Shown piece after piece: positions 23,901-34,200 of a DNA stretch of 64,000 bases. Position 1 is the first letter of the stretch. Each line of letters starts with the position of its first letter. The stretch spans positions 11,901,001 to 11,965,000 of the forward strand of contig OW285196.1 in assembly GCA_935421135.1 (NCBI GenBank), in the 5' to 3' direction. This DNA comes from Bugulina stolonifera. Lineage: Eukaryota > Bryozoa > Gymnolaemata > Cheilostomatida > Bugulidae. The notes under the pieces were generated by a model that was given only the letters and a program-made list of their open reading frames with translations, made no database searches and had not been told where the DNA came from. The position numbers and the translations under genes are program-made.

Positions 23901-26849
23901 CTAGGTTCTAAAAGTGTGGTAGTTATTACCGAGAGCTTAATAGCACCATCCCAGTATTTTCAAACTCCTGCTTTTAGCTATTCAAATTTTCCCATTTCCT
24001 TAAATCTACTTGAGCTCTCATCCAACTGAGCTGCAATCTCTCATCTCTGCTCGTTTTCTTACAACAGATGACAATTTTGCTGTTAGAATTCCCCACAACA
24101 TTGCTTGGTGATCAATCAATTGAAGAAATTTTATTAAAATAATGCAAAACTTTTTTCTACAACATAATTATTTTTTACCTATTCGGTAGAACCGGTAAGA
24201 CAGAGTGCTAATTTTCTTACGGGTTCGGCGAACCGGTCCGAACCGGCTGACTTTGAGCACTGGAGTAGGCCTATGAATATGTCTCATTTTTCAAAAACTA
24301 GTTGGTACTGAATGAGCTAAGCCAAATTCTATTAATTAGTACAAATGTCATCATATAGCCTTAGAACTCATGACTGCTCATAGATGATGAGTTTGGGGCG
24401 TCCTCACAATAATACATTTATTGAAGAAGACAAACGCACTATTCTACAAGATACCTAGGCTTTGCTTGCACATGTTCTAATCAGTAAGAGGAATGATAGA
24501 AGTTGGTTCGTACTAGAGCCTCTACCACTATCATCAGACAGTATGTTATTATTTTGTCCTGTATAAATATTGTTTGCTGATAAGAACGTAGTTTAGCTAA
24601 TAAAGAATATTATGTGAGCTGACTAGCATACCACTCATGATTACTACTTACTAGCTAGCTAGTCGATCACTAATTTGATACCCTATGTCTTATACCCTAT
24701 ACTGACATATTATTGCTTTGCAACAGCCTGTACATGTACAGTGTATATGGGGAAGATTAGCAAATTGCACTATTCTAATAGCTGCATGTCTATGTCTGTG
24801 GTTGGGGGGCAATCAAATATAACCAATCATTACTGTCATCTTACAATCCTTTCACTATCCACTATCTCTTCTACCCACTTCGAAGACCTAGGGGCAATAT
24901 CAGTCACTGTGAAATGCAATACATGCTACGCTATGCAATGTACATCGAAATAGTACAGGGAGTATCAGGGAAGGCTTATGGGAATTTGGAAAAATCAATG
25001 AAAATAATAAGGTAGCCTACAGTGTACTGAGTTAGGTGCAGAAGTGGAGAAATTTGAGATAGCCTTTGTTCTTCGCCAAAACTGAAGCAGGAGAAGTTGT
25101 CTTTTCTATATTTTGCTGGTTGACAGCCCTTACCCCAAACCTCAACCACAAACAAGGAACTAAGGTTATCTTAATTGCTCCTGTGCCTCCAGGCAACTCC
25201 ACTATCCCCACCTTGCTAAAAAAGGCCATACCATCTGGGCCTTTCTCACAGAGAGTTGACCAGCATGGGCACCTGGCAGTCCAACCTGCGTGGGGCTGGT
25301 CACACTGAGGATTAAAAGCCAGTGAGTTTAGTTTCTTGAAACTGGCCATTTTCATAGCTCATGTGGCATGCTTTTCAAGAACTTTACAAAGCATTTCTAA
25401 GTAATGCAGCCACGTAAGGAGAAATAAGTGGATACAACAACCTTATGCCAAAATCAATATTCTTGTTGCACTAAGGCTAGCTGATAAACAATTAATCTGT
25501 AAGCCTACAACTTCAGCTGTAGTATGCTATGTTGCATTAGGCTGTAGTGATTGCTTGCTTATCTTACAAGCTGTAATTTTTAGACATAAAAGTTGAAAAA
25601 CACAAGATGGGCATAGGACAAGTAGAAGAAATGTATTTTCTGTAGGCTATATATTGATGTATAAAATTTAGCTGCTATTAATCCCGGGTAAGAAAGCAAT
25701 GATCTAAAGAGATTTGGGGGGAAAGGCACTTCACCAATGGCAAAGTTTATATGAGGTACAGGAGCAATTGTGGCTGGATGCTCTTTCTAACACCACCGTG
25801 ACCTGGGATTCAACCTGGTACCTTCAGCATGAAGGTTCAGCGTCCCAACGTATTGATTTGTGGATCCCGAACTAAATGCTCCAATCACAAAACCATATCT
25901 AAGGCTAATAAAATGTATCTATTACTGCAGTTAATAGAGCCCAAGTCATTTACTTAGTACTGTTTTGCTCCAGTTAGGTGCAGAAGTGGAGAAATTTGAG
26001 ATAGCCTTTGTTCTTCGCCAAAACTGAAGCAGGAGAAGTTGTTTTCTCTACATTTTGCTGGTTGACCGCCCTTACCCCAAACCCCAACCACAAACAAGGA
26101 ACTAAGGCTATCTAAATTTCTCCACTACTGCATCTACATAATTGTAGGTACTTAGGGCTAAGAAGTTGATAGGGGTTATCAATTTAATTGTGACAAGTTA
26201 GAAAAGTCACATAAACAAATGAGCAGGAGAATAATAATATTACCAATCCTGCTAATTAGATATCATTCTATGACTTGATATGAATGGAGATGCTGAGGCT
26301 ACATAAAGTAGTATCTATCACCAATTGATTGTATGAAAGTTGGATTGTACTTGTACAGGTTGTGGTCACCCAGGGCTATTATGCAATGGTATTGTAATAA
26401 AGTACTAGCCTATGTAATAGTTCATGCACATTATAATATAAACTCAGACTAATAATTGCTATTTACAGATCCATCAATGCTAACCTTCAACGCATTACAG
26501 GTCACACTGAGGCAATCATGGTCATGGTGTACTGTGCATAAATGGCAGTTAGGACAACTACAGTACTGAAGTCATCCCTATTTTGTCTCACCTCCCAATT
26601 GTAGGCTATCAAAATCACATCAAATGTCATAGTGCATTGATAATGCAATATTATAATAGCCTACATGTAGTACAATGTGTTATTTTAAAATACATAGCCT
26701 GTGTTTTATCAAGTTACTCACCCTCCATGTTCAAGTTGAACATCCAAGTGGCCATCTCTATTTAGAGTGATATAATACAGAATAGCACAGGTTGAAAACC
26801 CAAACAGGCAAGCAACCCCAATCTTGATTCTAGTAGTCATTGTAGTCAT
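10411..26849 (-). CDS. Gene A: FKRP/LicD-like type II membrane transferase, 616 aa
   Basis: Exons, 5' to 3' on the minus strand: 26849-26722, 18367-18211, 17283-17130, 16788-16563, 15826-15646, 14515-14375, 13839-13666, 13075-12914, 12716-12549, 10929-10760, 10600-10411. They total 1851 nt, with all junctions GT-AG and in phase. A signal anchor (GVACLFGFSTCAILYYITL) covers residues 9-27. Residues 147-387 (exons 4-7) align by eye with the GT-A-like stem domain of FKRP. Exon 8 has C-x6-C-x13-CC, like the FKRP zinc finger. Exon 9 has GTSLGAVKFNDVLPWEAVDAD, the LicD core with its DxD. The C-terminus is GHHSCLDQF...LEEPTV. Expected in the Golgi as a sugar-phosphate transferase, by family only; the substrate is unknown. 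ATG 26849 was chosen over the ATG 9 bases downstream because it is the first in frame. Intron 1 (8.4 kb) is packed with transposons. Confidence 0.88.
11439..12011. mobile_element. MITE with TA duplication in gene A intron 9 (573 bp)
   Basis: The inverted termini start CCCTAAAAGCAGA and are flanked by TA on both sides (11437-11438, 12012-12013). The interior repeats words such as AAAGTTAAAACTCGC. A 102-bp relative with CTCTAAAAGCAGA ends lies at 49837-49938. TA duplication suggests the Tc1/mariner group. No transposase ORF. Confidence 0.7.
14649..15660 (-). repeat. 26-bp minisatellite built from the exon 5 splice donor (gene A intron 5)
   Basis: About 18 units of 26 bp run on from the exon 5/intron 5 junction. 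On the minus strand each unit reads roughly CTGGAGAGGTAAGATAACTC..., so each repeats the end of the exon and the 5' splice site GAG|GTAAG. The true exon end is one of the units. A 538-bp MITE (14917-15454) splits the array. Units vary by point changes; some have lost the GTAAG. The paralogs carry the same unit in far lower number: about 4 in B, 3-4 in C and 2 in D. Confidence 0.88.
14917..15454. mobile_element. Harbinger-like MITE inside the splice-donor minisatellite (538 bp)
   Basis: The long inverted termini begin TGCTAGGGCCACACTGACGC on both ends and extend about 60 bp with words such as GCGAATTCGCCTTTGGCC. A 3-bp TTA is duplicated on each side (14914-14916, 15455-15457). The interrupted 26-bp repeat unit gives the empty site GAGTTATCTTACC. 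A TTA/TAA duplication is typical of PIF/Harbinger elements. It has no coding capacity. Confidence 0.85.
17836..18041. repeat. (ACATAC/CACATA)n microsatellite in gene A intron 2
   Basis: About 200 bp of CACATA-type hexamers with interruptions. Several long ORFs of Tyr/Val/Met or Ile/His repeats arise from it in every frame and are not genes. Confidence 0.95.
18884..19009. mobile_element. Short hAT-like MITE (126 bp)
   Basis: The 16-bp inverted termini CAGTGCTCAAAGTGTA are flanked by 8-bp duplications CATGTGAC / CATGTGCC (18876-18883, 19010-19017; one mismatch). The CAGTG end and 8-bp duplication are hAT hallmarks. The same terminal word bounds the larger element at 23089-24262. Confidence 0.85.
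19821..20430 (-). CDS. Transposase-like protein, C-terminal part
   Basis: The frame is open from about 20430 to a stop at 19821, without an ATG at its start, so it is probably an internal or terminal exon or a relic. Visible motifs are SIFSDGAASQFKQRF and, 35 residues on, EWNYFATSHGKGAADGIGG followed by SVKRLVWR. Proteins with SDGA..QFK and HGKG.xDG.GG..KR recur in animal genomes, usually as orphan or transposon proteins, and the Asp residues may belong to an RNase-H-like catalytic site. It lies wholly inside the transposon at 19204-22437. A splice acceptor near 20430 fits the reading frame. Family-level naming would need a profile search. Confidence 0.6.
20636..20899 (-). CDS. Basic coiled-coil N-terminal ORF of the transposon
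   Basis: From the ATG at 20899 the protein starts MARPKAGADRQRNYK and continues very rich in Lys/Arg/Gln/Glu (about 87 aa), probably alpha-helical. It is upstream of, and on the same strand as, the transposase-like ORF, 200 bases away, so it is likely the first exon of the same gene. No known domain was recognised. Confidence 0.5.
   Translation of the reverse strand: MARPKAGADRQRNYKNRIKLDTAKFELYKQTKAEQSKVSRAKRKLDMSEDELQRYREYERQRKQKQRDAKSQKLKVKVTKGNHFKNN
21035..21842 (-). repeat. Solo LTR, family A subtype A2 (808 bp)
   Basis: The TGTAATGG...ACCATCACA copy is flanked by ATAT duplications (21031-21034, 21843-21846) and inserted into the DNA transposon at 19204-22437. It is nearly identical to the copy at 60979-61785. 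Two shared differences from the full element (ACGAGTGG-type point changes and GCAAAGCG for GCTAAGCG) mark the A2 subtype. Confidence 0.92.
22092..22286 (+). other. Cys-rich ORF of unknown status inside the transposon
   Basis: A 64-codon ORF shows CCGDC, then CCDACMKMYH 13 residues later, then a final Cys: the first ligands of a PHD-like zinc finger. It lies near the right end of the transposon, on the opposite strand to the transposase-like ORF. It may be a captured fragment or chance. No splice model could be built. Confidence 0.3.
23089..24262. mobile_element. Non-autonomous hAT-like element (1174 bp)
   Basis: The termini CAGTGCTCAAAGT and ACTTTGAGCACTG are flanked by perfect 8-bp duplications GAGTAGGC (23081-23088, 24263-24270). 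The interior starts with a GC-rich segment (near 23135-23200) and is then strongly AT-rich. No transposase-like ORF; the 63-codon ORF at 23838 has no recognisable feature. Confidence 0.88.
25690..25885 (-). repeat. Possible SINE relic with tRNA-like head and Meta-like core
   Basis: On the minus strand a tRNA-like anticodon arm and T arm are visible (ACCTTC...GAAGGT, then GGTTGAATCCC). They are followed by GGTGTTAGAAAGAGCATCC, which resembles the conserved core of widespread animal SINEs (Meta-SINE type, as I recall it). The 5' end and target duplications were not found. Confidence 0.45.
25973..26135. repeat. Short foldback repeat with TGCAG-AGTGGAGAAAT ends; partial copy at 25035
   Basis: The left end GTGCAGAAGTGGAGAAATTT and the right end, its complement with small changes (ending CCACTACTGCA), bound about 160 bp. 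A second copy at about 25035-25200 shares the left 140 bp but has a different right side. Part of the terminal word also occurs near 8015. It is probably a MITE family. The 107- and 80-codon ORFs over the first copy are by-products. Confidence 0.55.
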
Positions 26850-28724
26850 TATGGTTGTGACATCTAGAAAATCAACAATAAAGGAATTTGTGAGGCATGT
26901 ACATGGTAATGATGCTATCTCATTGTAAAAATATAATTACACCGGAGTTCAGCAGCAGAAAATAGCTTGATGACTGCAACTATCAACAGATAAGTCTTGA
27001 TAGAAAATTGTTGATAATGACAAGCATGGTAAATTATTCACATTATTGAAGTCTGTTGCAAAACCATAAGTTACCTGGTACAAATATTGTACAATGGCAG
27101 CTAACAAATAGTATTGACAAGTAGGCTAGATAGTATAGTTCCTATATATTCCTCTAAATTTCTAGTAAACAAAATTTAACATCTATTATAGTAGATCTAC
27201 ATGACATACTGTACTAGCATATATGTACTTAGTTCTGTTGCCTGGAGTGTGGGTGCCAAGATGTTGCACAAATACATGATAGATATCTTGTGATTAGAAA
27301 CCATGCTACACTAAATAAGACTACAGCTTTAGCAATGCTTTACTCACCATTTACTCTGTAGAGCTCAGTTGCATTCAAAAAATAGTCAAAAGTGAAGTTT
27401 TTTCATCAAAATGAATTTTTTGCTCCAAGTGGGTATTACTTGGTTAAATTCCAATAAAATCCTACTTGCGCAATGATTTACACACAAAAACAGTCTAAAC
27501 AGCTAGATAGACAAAGTTACTACAAATTTATACTTGCCAGTGGGAAACCACAGTTTGAGTGTGAGAAAATTTGAGAATTTAATTCAAAGCCAATTTTGGT
27601 TGCTAAACTAAGCGGATTTCAGGGTAGTCTACATGGACCAAAAAGTAGCAGCTCATGTTTTACTTACCTACTGGCTAGAAAATTCTGGTTCCTTTTAAGA
27701 ATTATCAAGCACTACTTTTAGAGTAGTGGAGTATAATGTAAGTTGAAGTCGCGTTATTCTACATCTTCTGTTTAGCTGTGACTGATTACAGCACTAACTG
27801 GAGTAGTATCTAGAAAATAATTATACAGTGTACTAGGCAGTTAGTACTAACCAACATGTGGTGATATAGAATGATAACTGAATGAGCTACCTATTCTTCA
27901 ATTCATAGATAGCAAAGCTGATAGCAACTACATACTAGCTAATAGGCCTAATTGTAAGTATCATAATAAACTATTTACACTCTAGATAGGATATACTAGC
28001 CAGGAGTGTAGCCCAAGTCCCATGTTATTACAGCGCAGGATGTCTTTGTGGTATTGGACCTCACCTCACTTGAGGACAGCAGATTTATGCTAACTCTACT
28101 TTAGTAATATGTCTTTTATCTGATGATTGTTATATCTTTTATTCCAGTAATTTTAACTGAAACATTAGTTTATAGCATGAAACTAGTAGTAATAGAAGAC
28201 ATAAAACACTGAGATCCCATCAAACATTATCCTCAATGATGTGGTTACTGAAGTGGGATTGTACATGTATGACGACTGCACTCCTCAGCTGTCTCAACCA
28301 CATTGACTATCCAAAGGTTATTTTGGGAGCCTATGCAAGCTATGATAAAAGCTGTTAGGCTTGATACAGCAATACTGGTACAGCAGGTATTTGACTGAAT
28401 ATACTGTAATGCTGGATGAGTGCATATACATGTAGCTAACGTAACAGTATTAGCACAACATGAGCGTACCTTTTGTAGCGTACTGGTAAAATCAACTGTG
28501 CAATATGGTGAAGGAGAAATTATTGCACTTCTGATTGGACTGTGACGGATACATTACAGCTGCAGGTTGCTACTTTGGAATTTATTAGCTTGTGAAGGAT
28601 TTACCTCCAAAAGACAATGATTTAGAACTTTTTTTGCTTCAAAACTGCACAGGAAAGCAGTAATGTCCAAAGAAATCTATGGCTATTCAGGGACCTAAAT
28701 GTTTAGGGAAGGAGAGTTCACAAA

Positions 28725-29035
28725 GTTTGCACTCCAGAGCATAAAACTGTGCCATAAGAGCAAAAAATCGCAAATAGTCTGGGTCCCAAAGAAGAAACAA
28801 CTCCTAACAGTATATGTTGCAAGAGCAAACAACTTCTTGTAGCCTGTGTTACAAGAGCAAACAACTCCTTATGGTTTTGCACAACAAGAAAATATAACTC
28901 CTGGTATTCTGTACCCAAAGAGGAAACAACTCTCATTAGTGCATATTCCAAGAGCAGACAACTCCTAATAATATGTTTCACAAGAGTAAAATAACTCCCT
29001 ATAGCCTGTGTCACAGGAGTGTACAACTCCTAAAA
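28725..29035. repeat. Degenerate minisatellite, about 43-45 bp units
   Basis: About seven units share the core CAAGAGCAAACAACTCCT (variants AAGAGGAAACAAC, AAGAGCAGACAAC and so on). The 102-codon ORF on the minus strand is made of these units and has no other support. Confidence 0.7.
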
Positions 29036-29744
29036 TATACACTGACATAAAACATCAAGCTGTGGTATCTTACATACGTCCAGGTGACCTAGTGCTAATG
29101 AAAGAAACCAGCATGATAAAGTAGATAGCAACTTCCATTGCGAGTCTGTTACTGTTGTTGATGGGAATGCTATATCATTACAGAATCAGACAGTTCAATA
29201 CTAGAAGGCATTCATACAGATATTGATAAACCCAGACCCTATACAGTAGCATAAATCATTATATCGCTGTCAAGCTACAGATATAGCAACTCAGAAAGAC
29301 CTAGACTGTTACCCAACAAGTTCAGAGACTATGTTACGGGCTGAAAGAGTAAACAAGCATTTTGAGAATGAGTTAGATACTAGTGGCAGGAAATTAAATG
29401 TACAGAAGTAAAAAATACAGGCATACTAGTTATATTACAAAATATTCAAGTTACAATTATATACATTCAAGTAAAAGTACATACATGTACTAACATTCAA
29501 GCTACATTTGTATAGATATTATTTTGTTTGACCAGGAGGAAAGTGAAGTCATCAGACTAAAGTATTTATCATTGTTGAGTAAAAGTTACATAATCCACAA
29601 CATAATGTAGGTATTACATGTACATGGGGGCACCCACAATAGGTATTGCATAATTATAGTACTAGTAGATACCAGTGCTGCATAGGTGCACATATTCTTA
29701 ATAATATACCTGCAAGATAAAAGGAGAAATTTGTAAACATACCG

Positions 29745-30248
29745 ATTAGCTTCCTTAAAAATAAACAGTTCACTAGAACAAACAGCGATGTATCTAGTAC
29801 TAGTATCTAGTACTTCTACCAATGCTCAAGCACAAACTGTGCAGCAGACAACAAGTTGTCCACAATCAACGTTATGCCTAGCGGAAAGCCAATTGGCAAT
29901 GTGCTCAATATACATGTAGCACATTGCCACTTGGCTTTGCACTAAGTCAGCTCGTTTGTGGGCAACTTGTTGTTTGAACTAAAGACTTCTATGCATGAGC
30001 AGTTTTGAAGTTTTCAACTGTTGAATCGAGAAATTCATGACTTCGGATTCTACATGTTTCACAATTTAAACTGTAGAACAGAAGAATTCTACAGGATGAA
30101 GTTAAGTGGGCTAGAAATTTGCAAAATCTACGAAGTTGTCCCTAACTGCTTGTTGTCTGCTGCACTGTTTGTGCTTGAGCATTGGTGGAAACACTAGATA
30201 CATTGCTGTTTGCTTTAGTGACCTGATTATTTTTAAGGAAGCTGATCT
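29745..30248. repeat. Inverted repeat with about 100-bp arms around a second palindrome
   Basis: The arms at about 29745-29858 and 30145-30248 are reverse complements with a few changes (shared word GCTTGAGCATTGGT). The spacer holds an imperfect palindrome at about 29855-29966 with the inner word GGCAATGTGCT / AGCACATTGCC. It lies upstream of gene B. Confidence 0.7.
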
Positions 30249-30269
30249 TATCTTACACGTAGGTGATAT

Positions 30270-30412
30270 TGTAATGTTTTTTTTTGGGGGGGGGGGGGTT
30301 GCTGTATGTCGTCCTAAGACGACCCCTTGTCCAAAATGAAGAACCTATGAGTGGTGCTAGGTCTTCTCATTACATGAAAGATCGACAGGTACTAGTAGTC
30401 CGACGACCACTG
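30270..30412 (-). repeat. LTR family A fragment
   Basis: TGTAATG, a long poly-T/poly-G stretch, then GTCGTCCTAAGACGACC: the same order as one end of the solo LTR at 35791-36529 (reverse strand). ATAT precedes it. Similarity fades after about 30412, so it is truncated or rearranged. Confidence 0.7.
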
Positions 30413-31219
30413 TTCATAAATAAAGTCACAAAAACCACAAATTATGAAATGATTCCACATGATAAGCCGTGATTTGGCGGTTCGAGATGTCATTAAATAT
30501 CGAATTCGGCGTTTTTATTCAAAAGATTGAGTTTTGTGATCGGTAGGAGGCGCATTCGTACTATTAGTCCAAGATTCGCAGACCTTGGCTCGATCTTCGA
30601 GGTGCTTACTATGTGTCCTGTTCAAATGTGGTCTAGATGGCTTGATAGAAACTAAATATTAAACTGAAGATAAGTCCTGGTAGAGTGCTATTGGTGAATA
30701 AGGGGATATAAAAGGCTATTCAGCGACAGTCAATAGACCATAATGGTACTATACTATAGTACTATACTATGGTACTATATTGGCAAAATTATTATTAGGT
30801 TATTCATGCTAGGCACTAACATTACCCCATTAGTCTCGACATGAAGTACTAAGGGCCACAATGAATTTAATAGAGTAGTAGGCAAGTAATCTGAACAATA
30901 ATCCGGAATTTCTTAGAAGGAACACATCATTCTAGAAGATAGGAAAGGTGAGTAAAACCTTAGAATATGCTTTTTCCAAAACCTAGAATATCCAGGTTGT
31001 TTGATAGGCCGAAGGTAGCATGCACATACCTTTTGATCTGAAAAAATTATTTGTGAGAATTTATGTTTATGCCATCACATTGCTGTCATTATTGAGTAGT
31101 TGGTGTTGTTTTAAAAATGTTTGTACATGATGTAGGTGATTGATCACCAATCATACAGTCACTACATATTTAGAAGCATCATCCCACTTTTGGTTGATTT
31201 TCTAGATTTAAATTAAAAG

Positions 31220-34200
31220 ATGAGTGCTATACAGAAAGCTGGAGCGGTTGCGCTGTTAGTATTTGCTTCCTGTACCTTACTTTATCACATGACTCTAAAT
31301 GGAAGAAGTAACTCAAAGACTGTGCTCATACCTACGCTGTTAGTATAGGCCTACTCTATAATTTATGAAATATCCTGCTGCTTTTTTATGGTATCATCAC
31401 ATTGGTAATGAAAAATTTCAATAGGTGTTACAATTATATTATTGTGTTTGGGCAACAAGCAAGAACAGTGTACTACATGTAACTCTGCGACAAGATCCTT
31501 CTATTGTTTGTGGGTGGGGTTTGTGATAAGGGCAGACAACTTCTAATTTATAGAGAAGACAAATTATATTCATTACGGGCTCACTACTTTACTTCTTTAT
31601 ATAACTTTAGTGAAGTATTTGTGATCATTGGCTTTATAACAACAGCAGCCATATGTCTGCTACAGCTTCATTGTGGGATAGCCCAGCAAACCATATGCAG
31701 CTCTTCGCATAGCACAGGTGTAATATTGTATACATTTTTCAAAATTTGCCCTGCAGTTTAAGCTGGCTACGTAAAATTAATTGGCTTAGTTCATACTGCT
31801 AACGATTACTGTATTATAACTAGGAGAAGTTGTGATAATATTCATGAGTTTGAAGGTGTGTTTGTGGGTGGGGTTTGGGATAAGGGCAGACAACTTTTAA
31901 ATTATAGAGAAGACAAATTATATTCAATACGGCTCACTACTTTACTTCTCTATATAACTTTAGTTAAGTACTTGTGAGCATTGGCTTTATAACAACAGCA
32001 GCCATATGTCTGCTACAGCTTCATTGTGGAATAGCCCAGCAAACCATATGCGGCTCTTCGCATAGCACAGGTGTAATATTGTATACATTTTTCAAAATTT
32101 GCCCTGCAGTTTAAGCTGGCTATGTAAAATTAATTGGCTTAGTTCGTACTGCTAACGATTACTGTATTAAAACTTGGAGAAGTTGTGATAATATTCATAT
32201 TCATGTGCTTGAAGGTGTGTGCTAGTTATTAATGGTTGTAACTCATTGTGTTGACATCATATTGTGGGAATCTCTTAATGGCATCCCATAAAACATGTAT
32301 GTACATTATTTTGTAGCTTGTAGCCAATTATACAGGCGGAGTACTCCTAATGCTACTGTAATTATAAAAAAATTAGCTCAATTAGGTCAAATTTATTTAT
32401 GTATTATACATGTATTTCAGAATAAATAGAGAGATGCAAACTGCTGGAGAAAAGAATGCCACTTTATTACATCAAAGTAGTAGCATTTCATTGGACGAGA
32501 TTGCACTAAAGATACTTAATGCTACGGAGAGAATAGCTAAAAGTAGCAAGCTGTGTTCGGATAGAGTGAGCGTTACAACACTAGAGGGAGTGTATATGGA
32601 AGTAAGTCTTCACTTAGCTGGCTTGGCCTATATATACACATACGCACACGTACGCACACACGTACGCACACCTACGCACATGCACGCACACGTACACACA
32701 CGCATACATTATCTATAGCTTTAGAGGAGAGAGGACAACTCTATCACGTGTTTCAAATATGTGAAAGCTAATTATATTATACATGTAATACAACTGAAAC
32801 TGTCTCTTTCTACATTTCAACTGTTCAAATTCTACCTTGTCATAAATTTGTTCTTATGAAAAATTTCTTTACTGGACAATGCTACGCACTCAGGTTTTAG
32901 TGAATACACATGTACATGTAAGTAGCTCGAAAGTTATACGATGCGGCATTTTGGTATTGTATTAATTTAAAATACACAGGTAAGTGCAGTGTGCAGGAAG
33001 AAATGATGTTTTTTCTATACAAAAGTATCTAATGCTAGTTTAGTTTTGTCAAGAGATTTAGTCAAACTATCCTAGTATGACATGCTATAAAGAATTTTTT
33101 GTAGTTTAATGTTATAGGTAAATGCATTGTAGTTTGCCAACTTGCTCCATCAACTTGGATATAAAGATGAGATCAAACACCTGAGCCAGTCACTAACTGC
33201 AGCAGCTCATCAGAACCCAGCTAATCCAGATGTTTGTCAGGAGAATTATGAGTTTAAAAATATCCTCAAGTCCGATCCCAAATATATCTTCTATAGAAGA
33301 AGTAAGTTGTGTGTGGTAGAGGTCTTATAGTATGTTAGATTACATAGTGTTTAAAAATGAATGGTCGCCATAGTAACCATAGAACTGTGCAGATCACATG
33401 ATTTCTATGCGTTCACGATTTCTTGATGTATGAAAACCACAGGAAACTACGCTAGATGCTGAAATCATAATATTTTCAGTTACAAAATTATGCAATATAC
33501 AGTAGATGTAGTTAAGGTTGGATATCTCTGCATACATTGTGCATGTACGTATAGGCTACATGTAAGTGTAACATTACCTGAAAACTGTTCTGTTTAACCA
33601 GGTTAGTAACGCAATATCAATATTGGTTCCATACTAAATTATACATAGCTCTGTACTTTTAGTTGGATTCTACCTTGAAAATTGTACTGATGTCCCAGAG
33701 TTCCACACTCTGATCACTTTGGTGTTCAACTTGGTGAAGTATGACAGTAAATACCACAAGTATATACCAGATATGTTCCACGATGTGAACAGACTGTACC
33801 CTGGTGTGAGGGTAGTGGCTGCTGTACCAGAGGACTTATCATTGAAAGACGCAGATACCAAAGACGTAACAATAGTCAAGATAAAAAGGTACGGTTGTAT
33901 AAAACATGATTTCTCTATTCGCCAGTAAGTCATACAACTATCAATAATGCCCAGTTTTACACCTCTTCTTAACGAGTCAAATTACGGTTTAGAATTTATA
34001 GAACCCAGTTGTCTTTGGTGTTTGAGAAGACAAATATACATGTGTAGATAATACTGCAAACCATAGTCAATGATGTATCTAGCCCACAAGTGTAGGAAGT
34101 ATATCTGCTAATTGGGGGTTTTAAAAAATAAGCTACATAGCACCCACAATACTTTATAATATTGTAAATAATGATGATCGAGGTAGTGCAAGCCCATTTT

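Larger units (their letters stand above)
26850..31219. promoter_or_regulatory. Divergent intergenic region between genes A and B
   Basis: The start codons of A (26849, minus) and B (31220, plus) face away from each other across 4.4 kb. Both promoters must lie here. I see no convincing TATA box or CpG cluster. The region contains a 44-bp-class minisatellite (28725-29035), an inverted repeat (29745-30248) and an LTR fragment (30270-30412). Confidence 0.4.

Noticed and set aside
25032..25355. ORFs on both strands, 107 and 80 codons
   Set aside because: They cover a repeated segment whose second copy at 25973 does not keep the frame.
28718..29026. 102-codon ORF on the minus strand
   Set aside because: Made entirely of degenerate 43-45 bp minisatellite units.
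30284..30472. 62-codon ORF with poly-Gly start
   Set aside because: Arises from the poly-G run and LTR fragment at 30270.
31504..31761. 85-codon ORF in gene B intron 1
   Set aside because: The tandem second copy differs by indels and substitutions that break the frame; it lies in an intron.
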